DNA from: Luteitalea sp.
GTDB lineage: Bacteria > Acidobacteriota > Vicinamibacteria > Vicinamibacterales > Vicinamibacteraceae
Length of the DNA stretch: 64,000 nt
NCBI GenBank assembly: GCA_009377495.1
Contig: WHTZ01000007.1
Location: 49,614 to 113,613, forward strand
Direction of reading: 5' to 3'
The notes below the pieces were generated by a model. It searched no databases, was not told the origin of the DNA, and saw only the letters and a list, made by a program, of their open reading frames with translations. Both the position numbers and the translations under genes were made by a program. Positions 9,324 through 17,845 of the stretch are shown in pieces. Positions within the stretch are counted from its first letter, which is position 1. Each line of letters opens with the position of its first letter.

Positions 9324-11582
9324 TCACTTGCTCTGTTGCGTGTCCCGAATTGCCTTGTTCTCGTACAGCAGCACGCGGCGGTGACTCCAGCCGATGGAGA
9401 CAATGTCCAGGTCTCCATCGCCCTCGATGTCCACGACCACGGCGCCATCATGGTGCTCATCGCCGACCGAAATCACGTGATCCTTCCATTCCGTGCTCTT
9501 TCCATCGATGTTCTCGAAGATATGGAGCTTGGCCGTCTCTGGCTGCTCGTAATTGTGCTCACCGACAATCACATCCACATCTCCGTCGCGGTCGATGTCT
9601 GCGACATCCACGCTCATCGGCCCGACGACGTCGAGAGAAATGACGTGCTCCGTCCAGGTTTCAGCCGACTCTGATGGCTGCTCGTACCAGGCGAGCTTGC
9701 CCGGCTCATTGATGGCTTCGAAGCCGACAACCGCATCGAGCCGTCCATTCCCGTTCATGTCCACCAGCTTGTTACGATCGGGATCCCCTTCCGTCGGATG
9801 GAGCGTGTGGAGGGTCCACTTGGTCTCTTCGTTCCTGAGCCACTTCGTGCCCAGCAGCAGATCCAAGAGCACTTCGCCATCGATGAGCCCCACGCTGAGC
9901 GCTTCGTCCTGCGACTCCTTCGACGCCGTGTCCAAGCCCCACTGGTCGCTCGACGGATCCTTGGGAACCGAGAGCATCTGCACGCCCTTCCCAGCAGCGT
10001 GCCAGGAAAGCGCCACCTGAATAGATCGGCCCAGGTACGGGCGCACGATGGCGACTCCCTGTAGAAAATCGCCACCAGGTTCTGGAATATTGTCGAGGAT
10101 CTTGAATGCGCCCTTGCCGTCGTTTCTCGCCCAGGCCAGCGTGGTCGGTTCCTTACTCTGCGGCGCTCCCTTGGTTCCCAGCAAATCAATGGCGCCGTCC
10201 CTATCGAAGTCGTAGGCCACGGCGACGTCGCCGAAGCCCTCTCCGACAGCCTGGCGCGTCCAGTCGCCTTCGGCCTCGCCCGGATTCCGGTACCACCACG
10301 CGCCCGTGACGAGATCCGGTTTGCCGTCGCCGTCCACGTCCGCCGGTACGATGAAGACCGCCCGCTCGGGTCGGTCGGAATCAATGACGTGTCGCTCCCA
10401 CTGGTCCAACGAGAGGGTGCTCGCAGGTTTGGAGGACAGATTCTCCCAATACTCGATCGGCGTTGGACCCCCGTGGTTGCCGTGATTGGCTCCGATGATG
10501 TCGACATCTCCGTCGTTGCCGATGTCGGCAACGCGCACATTATGAGAGCCGGAACGGCCGACGACCTGCGCGTCCCACCGGAGGGCATCGCCCTGATTCA
10601 AGAGAATCATGATGCGGCGCTCCCGTGATTGCTCCATTTCAGCGATGATCACGTCGAGATTCCCGTCCCGATTCACGTCCGCAACCTTGAAGGTATGGAC
10701 ATGTGAGACCGTGTCATCGATGACGTGCTCTTTCCAAGGTCCTTTCTTTGGATCCGGCGACTCGTACCACACCAGCTTCCCCTCCTCCTCCGCAGGAGCG
10801 ATCAAGACGTCCGGCCGGCCGTCCTTGTTGATGTCTGTCACCAGCACGCCGACGTCATCCGGCCAACCGGGTGCCATCTCGTGCCGTGTCCACGCGCCGT
10901 CCCGATCCGCTGGCGCTTCCAGCCAGTAGCCGTTTTGCGCGATATCAAGGTTGCCATCGCCATCGATGTCTCCCAACGCGGTTCCGCCTCGACCGCCTCG
11001 AGACGCTTCGCTCTCGTGCCACTTGTCAGGGGACTCCTGCCAGTAAACGCGGGTCGTCTCTTCGCGTACGACGATGTCCACCTTGCCATCACCATCAACA
11101 TCTCCAACCTCGACGTCGTGTGCGGGCTTGCTGTCGATGGCGTGGAGCTTCCACTCATCGCTCGTCGGATTACCTTTTGGCCGCGGGTTCTCGTACCACA
11201 CCAGGCCAACATCGATCTTCGGGATGATGATGTCCAAATCCCCGTCGTCATCGACGTCTGCCACTTGCGTGTCCGTCGTGAAGGCGCCGCTGTCGATTCG
11301 GCGCTTCGTCCAGTCAGGCCACTGATACCAAAACAGCCCGGCGCCGGCATGGCTGGCCGCAAGCACGTCCGGGGCACCGTCACCATCCAGGTCGCCGGCG
11401 GTCTTGCAGTGCGGTCGCGCGTACGGGTGACGATCGATGACGATGTGGCGGAATTTTAGCGGACCGAGATCGGCCGGGGCCGTGTCGTGGCCCCAAAGTC
11501 GAACGTCCGCACACAGCATCACGACCGTTAGGATTGGCATCACGACCGCCAGGGCGGCGCACGTCGGCCTCTGTCTGTTCAT
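9324..11582 (-). CDS. secreted FG-GAP/VCBS repeat protein, 752 aa
   Basis: The start ATG at 11582 gives a signal peptide (MNRQRPTCAALAVVMPILTV, then VMLCADV). The mature protein is built from about a dozen repeats, each centred on a calcium-type loop: DLDGDGAPDVL, DVDDDGDLDII, DVDGDGKVDIV, DIDGDGNLDIA, DINKDGRPDVL, DVNRDGNLDVI, DIDRDGDVDVI, DIEGDGDLDIV. FG-GAP/VCBS repeats fold into beta-propellers, usually outside the cytoplasm, and bind ligands such as polysaccharides. No catalytic domain is visible. It lies 14 bases downstream of the next FG-GAP gene and 7 bases before the isomerase gene, so the three are one transcription unit. A glycan-binding surface role is inference. Confidence 0.85.
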   Translation of the reverse strand: MNRQRPTCAALAVVMPILTVVMLCADVRLWGHDTAPADLGPLKFRHIVIDRHPYARPHCKTAGDLDGDGAPDVLAASHAGAGLFWYQWPDWTKRRIDSGAFTTDTQVADVDDDGDLDIIIPKIDVGLVWYENPRPKGNPTSDEWKLHAIDSKPAHDVEVGDVDGDGKVDIVVREETTRVYWQESPDKWHESEASRGGRGGTALGDIDGDGNLDIAQNGYWLEAPADRDGAWTRHEMAPGWPDDVGVLVTDINKDGRPDVLIAPAEEEGKLVWYESPDPKKGPWKEHVIDDTVSHVHTFKVADVNRDGNLDVIIAEMEQSRERRIMILLNQGDALRWDAQVVGRSGSHNVRVADIGNDGDVDIIGANHGNHGGPTPIEYWENLSSKPASTLSLDQWERHVIDSDRPERAVFIVPADVDGDGKPDLVTGAWWYRNPGEAEGDWTRQAVGEGFGDVAVAYDFDRDGAIDLLGTKGAPQSKEPTTLAWARNDGKGAFKILDNIPEPGGDFLQGVAIVRPYLGRSIQVALSWHAAGKGVQMLSVPKDPSSDQWGLDTASKESQDEALSVGLIDGEVLLDLLLGTKWLRNEETKWTLHTLHPTEGDPDRNKLVDMNGNGRLDAVVGFEAINEPGKLAWYEQPSESAETWTEHVISLDVVGPMSVDVADIDRDGDVDVIVGEHNYEQPETAKLHIFENIDGKSTEWKDHVISVGDEHHDGAVVVDIEGDGDLDIVSIGWSHRRVLLYENKAIRDTQQSK

Positions 11583-11596
11583 GCTAACCTGCCTCC

Positions 11597-12739
11597 CTAC
11601 CGCGCCTGGTTGACCCACAGCGACACCTCATTGCCTCGCCAGTTGGCACCGAAGAGATCCGGGGCTCCGCTGCCGTCGATGTCCATGATGCGCATGCTGT
11701 GGGAGCCTCTGGTATCGATGACCTGTTTGCGCCAGTCAGCTCCATTTCCGCGATTCAGGTACACTTTCACCTCGTCTGGATCTTCTCCCTGCTCCATCTC
11801 GGCGGTCGCCACATCCAGGTGGCCGTCCAGATCGAAATCGGCGAGACCGACGAAGTGGTGGACAGCCTCGACATCGGGGTCGATGACGTGTTCGGTCCAC
11901 ACACCGGACGTGGGATCTCCGGTGGCTTCAAACCACGAAATTCGGTAACGCTGGCCCTCCAACTCAGCGGGCGAGAGCACGATGGCTGCTCGGCCGTCTC
12001 CGTTGATATCTCCGACGTCGATGAAGGTGTTGGGATGCGTCCAGGTGTCCGTGTAGTGATGCTCCCGCCAGGCGTTCGCACCGAGAAATCGGCCGGTGTT
12101 TTGGTACCAGCGACCATTGACAACGATGTCGATGCGATCGTTGCTGTTGATGTCGGCAGCGCGCAGTCCTTCCCCGTCCGGTATCGGAAAGCTTTCGCGC
12201 ACCCACGGCGAGGCTGACGCCTGCTCGTAGAGAAACAACGTGGCCCCGGAGTCGCCGAATTCGCCCTGATTTCTGCCGACAATCTCCATCTTGCCGTCGC
12301 CATCGAAGTCGGCCACTTCAATGTCATGCAGGCGACCCTCCCCAATCACGTGCGCGGTCCACTCCGGATTCCTGTACCAGACGAGGTTCGCATCGGCCCG
12401 GATGGCGATGACGTCGGGCAAACCGTCTCCGTCCATGTCCGCGAGCTCGACATCGGTACTAAAGAGATGCTCGCCGTCGATCGTATGCCGCGTCCAGGTG
12501 GGATTCTCGTACCAGACCATCCCACGGCTCTCGTGGCCGCCCACGATCAGATCGACGAGGCCGTCGCCGTTCAGATCACCGAAGGCCTTGCACCAGATGT
12601 CCTGCGGTCCATCAGCATCGATCACGATCCGCTTGAACGGCGCCATTTCGGATTCAGACGGCGCACGGTTTTCGGCCGGCCGCGTCGTCGCTCCACAACC
12701 AATCGTCAGGACGAGGAGAGCGCCGGTAACAGCCTTCAT
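11597..12739 (-). CDS. FG-GAP repeat protein, putative lipoprotein, 380 aa
   Basis: It starts MKAVTGALLVLTIGCGATTRP. The short hydrophobic stretch ending IGC followed by a disordered Thr/Ser/Pro segment resembles a lipoprotein signal, with Cys15 as the candidate lipidated residue, although Thr at -3 is atypical. About seven FG-GAP loops follow (DLNGDGLVDLI, DMDGDGLPDVI, DFDGDGKMEIV, DINGDGRAAIV, DFDLDGHLDVA, DIDGSGAPDLF), enough for one seven-bladed propeller. The recurrent W-Y-x-N-P strands (GMVWYENP, LVWYRNP) are shared with the neighbouring FG-GAP proteins, which points to duplication. The start codon lies in a duplicated sequence (see 12731-12763). Likely surface glycan binding, by inference. 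Confidence 0.8.
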   Translation of the reverse strand: MKAVTGALLVLTIGCGATTRPAENRAPSESEMAPFKRIVIDADGPQDIWCKAFGDLNGDGLVDLIVGGHESRGMVWYENPTWTRHTIDGEHLFSTDVELADMDGDGLPDVIAIRADANLVWYRNPEWTAHVIGEGRLHDIEVADFDGDGKMEIVGRNQGEFGDSGATLFLYEQASASPWVRESFPIPDGEGLRAADINSNDRIDIVVNGRWYQNTGRFLGANAWREHHYTDTWTHPNTFIDVGDINGDGRAAIVLSPAELEGQRYRISWFEATGDPTSGVWTEHVIDPDVEAVHHFVGLADFDLDGHLDVATAEMEQGEDPDEVKVYLNRGNGADWRKQVIDTRGSHSMRIMDIDGSGAPDLFGANWRGNEVSLWVNQAR

Positions 12740-12763
12740 GGTAGTTTAATGGCCTTCATGGTA
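12731..12763. repeat. 20-bp tandem duplication spanning the start codon of the 380-aa FG-GAP gene
   Basis: On the minus strand the segment CTACCATGAAGGC occurs twice, 20 bases apart, so ATGAAGGC is present twice. The downstream copy is the real start. The upstream ATG opens a seven-codon frame, MKAIKLP, whose TGA overlaps the real ATG (CCATGA). The upstream copy merges directly into the repeat element at 12759-12877, so the duplication may mark the insertion edge of that element. It could also act as a coupled leader peptide. Confidence 0.6.
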
Positions 12764-12877
12764 GGGCGCCCCTTGTCGGGCGCCCCTTTAGGGGCGCCGC
12801 CCTCCCCGGACCGCGATTCTGATCGACCGGCGGGGGTGCCTTCGATTCCCCTCAGGCCAGAAAAGCCCCGCCCTCCC
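12759..12877 (-). repeat. dispersed GC-rich palindromic element, family B copy 1
   Basis: Read on the minus strand it begins GGGAGGGCGGGGCTTTTCTG, continues GCCTGAGGGGAATCGAAGGC, and ends in a GC-rich hairpin and CGCCCTACC. The element at 17767-17845, read on the plus strand, has the same order of blocks (AGGGCGGGGCTTTCCTGG, GAATCGAAGGCA, CCCCGCCG, CGCCCTAC). This copy sits between an FG-GAP gene and the upstream Oar-like receptor and contains several nested inverted repeats. No coding potential is evident. Confidence 0.75.
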
Positions 12878-12899
12878 ATCGACAGAGGGAGCTGTCCGC

Positions 12900-15800
12900 T
12901 TAGAAGAGGAGCTGCGCGCTGAACTGAATGGACCGCGGCCGGTTCGCCGTGCTGCTGACCTGTCCGAACGATGCGTTCGTGACCGAGCCATTGGGCGCGC
13001 CGAACTGCGGCGTGTTCGTCACGTTGAAGCCGTCGACGCGGAGGCGCAGCCTGTAACGCTCCAGGAGCGTGAAATTCTTTGTGAGCGTCAGGTCGAGGCT
13101 CATGAAGCTGTCCGCACGAACGTCGGGCTGCCTGCGTCCCACATTTCCAAACGTGAACGGCTCTGCCGGCGAGAACACGCTCGTATCGAACCACTGGTCG
13201 ATATCGGGGTCGTCCAGCTTGGCGCTCTGCCCGTTGTTCACGGCGGGACGCCCGATCGCGATCGGGAAGCCGCTCTGGTACGTGCCGATCCCGCTGAGCG
13301 TCCATCCACCGAGGATCACATTGAGCGCCGGGTGCATCCCGTCGCCGACCGGCTTGCCGCGACCGAACGGCAATTCGTACACGGCGCCGAAGACGAGCCG
13401 GTGCGGTACGTCAAATTGGGAGAGCGAACGCTCGAGGTTGCGATTGTAGTGATCGAGCGGGCGCGCATCGAAATCGTCGATCGTCTTTGAAAACGTGTAG
13501 GACGTGAGGAAGCTGAGGCCTGCCGACAACCGCTTCTCGGCGCGCAGCGTGAAGGCATTGTAGAGCGAGCTCCCCGCCATCACGCCCGTGCGAACGACAG
13601 AGGTGTATTGCGGATACGGCAGGAGCAACTGACGGCGGGACACCTCCGGGGTCGACAGCTCGCCCTGCTCGATGATGCCGTAGAACGGATTCGGCACGAG
13701 CTCGTCCAGCTCGCTGCCCAGCTCCAGATATTCGTTCGGCAACTGGTTCTCTTGCCACCCGCTTCGGTTCTCCTGTTTGAGCGCTCTGCTGCCCCAGTAC
13801 GCCGCCTCAACGAGGAGCCGGTCTCCGAGCTGTCGTTGGACCGTGAGGTTCCACTGCTGGGTATATCCGACGCGTTCATTGCGCGTCCAGCCGGAGATGC
13901 CCTGGCCGGTATTGACCAGCGGATCCCGATCGCCCCTCGGCAAATTGAAGCCCTGCGGGTAGGGGTCGCTCAGCGTATGGAGCGGCGTGATTCCGTTGTC
14001 GAGCGACGTCGCCCAGCTCGTCACGCCGTTGTACCCTGCATACACGTTCACGTCGTACGCCGCAATCCACTGCGGCGCGTAGAAGATGCCGTAACCAGTC
14101 CGGATGGCCGTCCGGTCGTTCAATCGGAAGGCGAGGCCGATGCGCGGGGCGAAGTTGTTTTTATCCGTTTCAAGCAAGTTTCGGGAGCTCCCATCGGTTC
14201 CCACATAACCCACCAGGCCCGTGAACGGAATACCCACTTGCTCCGACAGCGGGTTCGGCGCATCCAGGTCGAGGAAGGCCATGCGGTCGTCGCTCTCGGT
14301 CTGGCCAACTTCGAGGCTGTACCGCAGACCCAGGTTCAGCGTGAGACGCGGCGTGATGTTCCAATCGTCCTGGAAGAAGAACCCGTAGTATTGGCGATTG
14401 AGCGTGAACACGTCGGCGTGCGTGACCGATCCGCCAGAGCCCAGGCCGAGGAGCAGAGAGGCCACGCTGTGACCGGCGGTCGCGCTGGAGCTCCGTGGAT
14501 CAGGACCTTGCGTGAAGTTGCGATTGAATTGAAAGGTCCCGGCCGAATTGAGATTTCGGTCCAGGTGGAAACGCGGAAGGCGATAGTCGAACCCCGCTTT
14601 CATGGTGTGTCGACCCGCCAGCTTCGTGATGTTCCCTTGCACCGACATGGTGTCGCGAATCTGGTTGTAGAACCGGTCTCGCCCCAAGTTCTCCGCGTCC
14701 GTCGAATTGAACTTCGGAAAGAAGGGCACGGCGGTGTCGACGTAGTTCTGCGGAAGTCCCAGTTGCGAGGTATCGAACCCGAACGACGGCGAGATCTCCG
14801 CCGTGTGGTGCCGCGCGAAGGATGCTCGCAGCTCGCCCGTCATCGTGGACGAGAAGGTGTGCATATCCGACACCATGACGTTCCACGAAATGTCCGTCGG
14901 TGCGCCCGTATTGGCTGCCGGGTTTCCGGGCTCGAACGTGTTCGCGGCGACGCGCGTGTCCTTCCGGTAGGAGACACGACCCGAGAGCCGGTTCCCGGTG
15001 CCGAAGTTATGATCGACACGTGCACCGTAATTGTTCATGTTCGCCGTGGCATTGTTGATGCTCACGTAGTTGTTGGTGTTCGTGACGGGATCCCCGGCGA
15101 CGTTGGGCTCCGGGTAGTAACTGAGCACCGCCTGCGCAACGGGGTCAAGGCGGTCGGGTGGAATCACGTTCCCTGCAAACGGTGAGCGGACGCGCTGGCC
15201 GTCTGGCAACCGCTGCAGGCTGGCCGGGTCATAGATCGTGATGAGCTCGCCGTTCGACGCCCGAGTCTCCGAGAAGTCGCCTTGGCGCTGGAGCAGCGTC
15301 GGAACCGTGGAGGTGAAAGTGAACGGAATGGCCTGGCGAAGAGCTTCGTAATTGCCGAAGAAGAAGGTCTTGTTCCGGCGAATCGGCCCACCGAAGTTGC
15401 CACCAAACTGGTCGCGGTTCCAACTCGGCGGGTCTGGATCGCCGGAGCGGTTCGAGAAGAAGTCACGGGCATCGAGCCCGCTGTTCCGGTGAAACTCGTA
15501 CACGGTACCATGGAGCTCATTGGTGCCGCCCTTGGTGACGATGTTCACCACGCCCCCGGTGGTTCGACCAAACTCGGCCGAAAAGGCGTTCGCCTCCACC
15601 TTGAACTCCTGCGTCGAGTCAACCGGTGGAATATAGGCCATGTAGCCCCGGTCGACGCTCGTGTTGGGCGCGCCGTCGAGCAGCACTTCGTTGGACAGTG
15701 TCTTTCCACCGCCGATGGAGAAATCGGTGGCGTATTGGTCGCGGCCACCCTCGATATCGTTCGCGCCAACGCCGTCTGCACTAAAGAGTCCCTGTGTGGT

Positions 15801-16292
15801 GACGCCGGGCGACAGCGTGACCAGCAGCATAGGGTTTCGCGCGTTGAGCGGCAGCTCTTCGATCGCACGCTGATCCACCACTTGTCCGAACGACGCGCGC
15901 GTTTCGAGCAGGGGTGCCTCTGCCCTCACCTGAACCTCATCGGTCACCTGGCCGAGCGTGAGCTCCACGTCGAGCGTCAGACTCGCGGCAACCGGTATGG
16001 TGATCGGCTCTCGACTATAGGTCTCGAACCCGGTCTGCTCGACCATGAGGCGGTAGCGCCCGGGCTCCAGATTGAGGAGACGGTATGTACCTTCCGCGTT
16101 TGCGCGCGTCTGTTGGGTCACGCCGGTCTCGAGATTGACGATCGTGACGGTCGCCTCGACCATCGCGGATCCTGTCGGGTCGGTGATCGTGCCGGACAGG
16201 GTGCCGCGGTAGGTCTGAGCGGTTGCGGATCCAAGGAGTGCCAGTAGGCTAATGCATCCGGCGAGCGTACGTGAGGACCGCACATTCGACAT
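12900..16292 (-). CDS. Oar-like TonB-dependent receptor with N-terminal carboxypeptidase-regulatory domain
   Basis: The product has 1130 residues. The ATG at 16292 has a close purine-rich site (GGGGGAGA); a second ATG at 16304 would add MGEK. A signal peptide (LAGCISLLALLGSATAQ) precedes a carboxypeptidase-regulatory-like/CnaB beta-sandwich (GTLSGTITDPTGSAMVEATV, to about residue 110), then a plug domain (VVDQRAIEELPLNARNPMLL, GGVVNIVTKGGTNELHGTVY) and a long outer-membrane barrel ending IQFSAQLLF with a terminal aromatic. This is the OmpA-related Oar type common in Acidobacteriota, which works without SusD. Its 5' end overlaps the FG-GAP gene 16249-17625, so they share a transcript, probably started from the LacI-type palindrome at 17676. 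Substrate unknown; glycan uptake is inferred from the neighbours. Confidence 0.9.
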   Translation of the reverse strand: MSNVRSSRTLAGCISLLALLGSATAQTYRGTLSGTITDPTGSAMVEATVTIVNLETGVTQQTRANAEGTYRLLNLEPGRYRLMVEQTGFETYSREPITIPVAASLTLDVELTLGQVTDEVQVRAEAPLLETRASFGQVVDQRAIEELPLNARNPMLLVTLSPGVTTQGLFSADGVGANDIEGGRDQYATDFSIGGGKTLSNEVLLDGAPNTSVDRGYMAYIPPVDSTQEFKVEANAFSAEFGRTTGGVVNIVTKGGTNELHGTVYEFHRNSGLDARDFFSNRSGDPDPPSWNRDQFGGNFGGPIRRNKTFFFGNYEALRQAIPFTFTSTVPTLLQRQGDFSETRASNGELITIYDPASLQRLPDGQRVRSPFAGNVIPPDRLDPVAQAVLSYYPEPNVAGDPVTNTNNYVSINNATANMNNYGARVDHNFGTGNRLSGRVSYRKDTRVAANTFEPGNPAANTGAPTDISWNVMVSDMHTFSSTMTGELRASFARHHTAEISPSFGFDTSQLGLPQNYVDTAVPFFPKFNSTDAENLGRDRFYNQIRDTMSVQGNITKLAGRHTMKAGFDYRLPRFHLDRNLNSAGTFQFNRNFTQGPDPRSSSATAGHSVASLLLGLGSGGSVTHADVFTLNRQYYGFFFQDDWNITPRLTLNLGLRYSLEVGQTESDDRMAFLDLDAPNPLSEQVGIPFTGLVGYVGTDGSSRNLLETDKNNFAPRIGLAFRLNDRTAIRTGYGIFYAPQWIAAYDVNVYAGYNGVTSWATSLDNGITPLHTLSDPYPQGFNLPRGDRDPLVNTGQGISGWTRNERVGYTQQWNLTVQRQLGDRLLVEAAYWGSRALKQENRSGWQENQLPNEYLELGSELDELVPNPFYGIIEQGELSTPEVSRRQLLLPYPQYTSVVRTGVMAGSSLYNAFTLRAEKRLSAGLSFLTSYTFSKTIDDFDARPLDHYNRNLERSLSQFDVPHRLVFGAVYELPFGRGKPVGDGMHPALNVILGGWTLSGIGTYQSGFPIAIGRPAVNNGQSAKLDDPDIDQWFDTSVFSPAEPFTFGNVGRRQPDVRADSFMSLDLTLTKNFTLLERYRLRLRVDGFNVTNTPQFGAPNGSVTNASFGQVSSTANRPRSIQFSAQLLF

Positions 16293-17625
16293 CTTCTCCC
16301 CCATGGAAAGGCTTTGCGCAGAATCCGAAATCGCCGTCGAGATGCGACCGCACCGGTCGCGAAGACTTCGCCGCGCCCGTGCGAGATGTCCCTGTGCCGT
16401 TGTTCAGCCAGAGATCGAGTCTCGGCGCGTTCCACGTGTACGGCTTGTTCACCACGTCGAGGTCACCATCGCCGTCGACGTCGGCCAGCTGGCCCTCATG
16501 CCAGCCGTGGCCGCTGACCAGCTCGGTTGTCCGGAAGCGTCCGCTGCCGTCGCCGTAGAGGATCCACGCGGTTGCGCCGGGATGGTCCGCGGGATCTGGC
16601 GTCTTCGTCCACTTCGCCATCTCGGCGGCGAAGATGTCCAGGTTGCCGTCGCCATCCACGTCGGCGACGTCGAGCGTGTGGCCGTGAACCATGTCACGGT
16701 CCAGGAGATCGCGGCCGCGCCAGGAGCTGGCCCGTGTCGGGTCGCCGTGGGCTTCGTAGAACCTCAGCGGCCCGCTTCCGTCGCCCGGTGCGATCACGAT
16801 CTGGGCGACGTCGCCCTTCTTGAACCGACCGGCCCGGATGCGGCCCCCAATGGTGCCCACCTTGACCGGCTCGAATGCCCCGTCCGTGTACGTGAACCAG
16901 TAGTTGCCCGCGAGCAGGTCGGTTCTCCCATCGCCATCGACGTCGAAGGCATCGAGACCCTCGGCGTACTCGGCCGCGTCCTCCACCTGTTCGCCCGCCT
17001 GGCCGGCATACAGGACCTCTAATGGCCATCGGTCGACGTTCTTGGGATCTGCGGGAATATCCGCGATGAACAGCGACTTCGCCCGCTGATTCCAGAACAC
17101 GAGCTGTGGCCGACCGGTACCCTTGAAGTCCCCAAAAATCTGGTCGTGGTGCTGGTTGGCGCCTTCGGCTTTGATGATGTGCCTGGTCCAGGGCACGTTG
17201 GGGTCGAAGCTCGGGGCCGGGTTCTCCCACCAATACAGCGTGTTCCCGCTGGAGTCTTCGCCGAACACGATGTCCAAATCGCCATCGCTGTCGATGTCGT
17301 GCGCGGCGCCCCCCGCCTCGAGCCGGATGAAATCCTTCTCGATGACGTAGCGATCCCATCCCTTCTCGGTTCGGCGGATCCAGACGAGCGCGGGCGCGTG
17401 CACCCGATAGCTGATGACGATATCGGCCGCGCCACCGTTGCTCAGGTCTGCCACCAGCAGGCCCGTTTGTTGATTGGATCCGGCGGGATTCGGCAGATCA
17501 CGCGTCTGACTGGACAGATGCACCCACGTGATCTCCGCAGCCGCCATCCAGGAACCAACCAAGAACAGCGCGGCAACCAAGAGCAGGGGGCGCGTGGCAC
17601 GAGCGCGTGGTCGCACAACAGGCAT
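16249..17625 (-). CDS. secreted FG-GAP/VCBS repeat protein, 458 aa
   Basis: The start at 17625 gives an N-terminal signal peptide (PLLLVAALFLVGSWMAAA). FG-GAP loops are visible at DIDSDGDLDIVFG, DVDGDGRTDLLAG, DVDGDGNLDIFAA and DVDGDGDLDVVNK, with weaker ones between (DLSNGGAADIV). The last 45 residues after LDLWLNNG are low-similarity sequence, and the gene runs about 44-56 bases into the downstream receptor gene in another frame. That is an unusually long overlap, so the end may be extended by loss of an earlier stop. It is the first gene after the palindromic operator at 17676-17689, and so probably heads the operon. Confidence 0.8.
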   Translation of the reverse strand: MPVVRPRARATRPLLLVAALFLVGSWMAAAEITWVHLSSQTRDLPNPAGSNQQTGLLVADLSNGGAADIVISYRVHAPALVWIRRTEKGWDRYVIEKDFIRLEAGGAAHDIDSDGDLDIVFGEDSSGNTLYWWENPAPSFDPNVPWTRHIIKAEGANQHHDQIFGDFKGTGRPQLVFWNQRAKSLFIADIPADPKNVDRWPLEVLYAGQAGEQVEDAAEYAEGLDAFDVDGDGRTDLLAGNYWFTYTDGAFEPVKVGTIGGRIRAGRFKKGDVAQIVIAPGDGSGPLRFYEAHGDPTRASSWRGRDLLDRDMVHGHTLDVADVDGDGNLDIFAAEMAKWTKTPDPADHPGATAWILYGDGSGRFRTTELVSGHGWHEGQLADVDGDGDLDVVNKPYTWNAPRLDLWLNNGTGTSRTGAAKSSRPVRSHLDGDFGFCAKPFHGGEDVECAVLTYARRMH

Positions 17626-17675
17626 AGGACGAGTCGCACCGACAACGGGTGAGAACCAGACCGGAACGCAAGTAA

Positions 17676-17689
17676 CGAAAACGTTTTCG
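17676..17689. promoter_or_regulatory. LacI-type operator palindrome
   Basis: CGAAAACGTTTTCG is a perfect 14-bp palindrome with the central CG typical of LacI/GalR-family operators. It lies about 50 bases upstream of the start of the FG-GAP gene 16249-17625. The same sequence with identical right flank (GAAAACGTTTTCGGCA) recurs at 24311, upstream of the transketolase genes, so one regulator probably controls both. No lacI-type gene is in the window. Confidence 0.75.
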
Positions 17690-17766
17690 GCAATACGAAT
17701 ATCACGGATGTCTCAGTCGTGTCAATGCACATCGAAAAGGATTTCCTGTCGGGTGCTTGTAGGGAT

Positions 17767-17845
17767 GGTAGGGCGGGGCTTTCCTGGCCTGAGTGGGAAT
17801 CGAAGGCAGCCCCGCCGATCGATGGCGGCCCTAGGGCCGCCCTAC
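17767..17845 (+). repeat. dispersed GC-rich palindromic element, family B copy 2
   Basis: It begins GGTAGGGCGGGGCTTTCCTG and ends GGCCCTAGGGCCGCCCTAC. Inside are a GGCGGGGCT/AGCCCCGCC inverted pair and a perfect GCGGCCCTAGGGCCGC hairpin. On the minus strand the terminal GTAGGGCGG provides the TAG stop codon of the sulfatase gene (17842-17844), so the element overlaps the gene end. It is an inverted relative of 12759-12877. Confidence 0.75.

Noticed and set aside
12736..13305. 189-codon minus-strand frame ending MKAIKLP
   Set aside because: Most of it is an alternate frame of the receptor gene; only the last seven codons are noted, as a possible leader.
13608..15185. A 525-codon plus-strand open frame
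   Set aside because: It is antisense to the Oar-like receptor 12900-16292, with the Arg-rich composition common to shadows in this GC-rich DNA.
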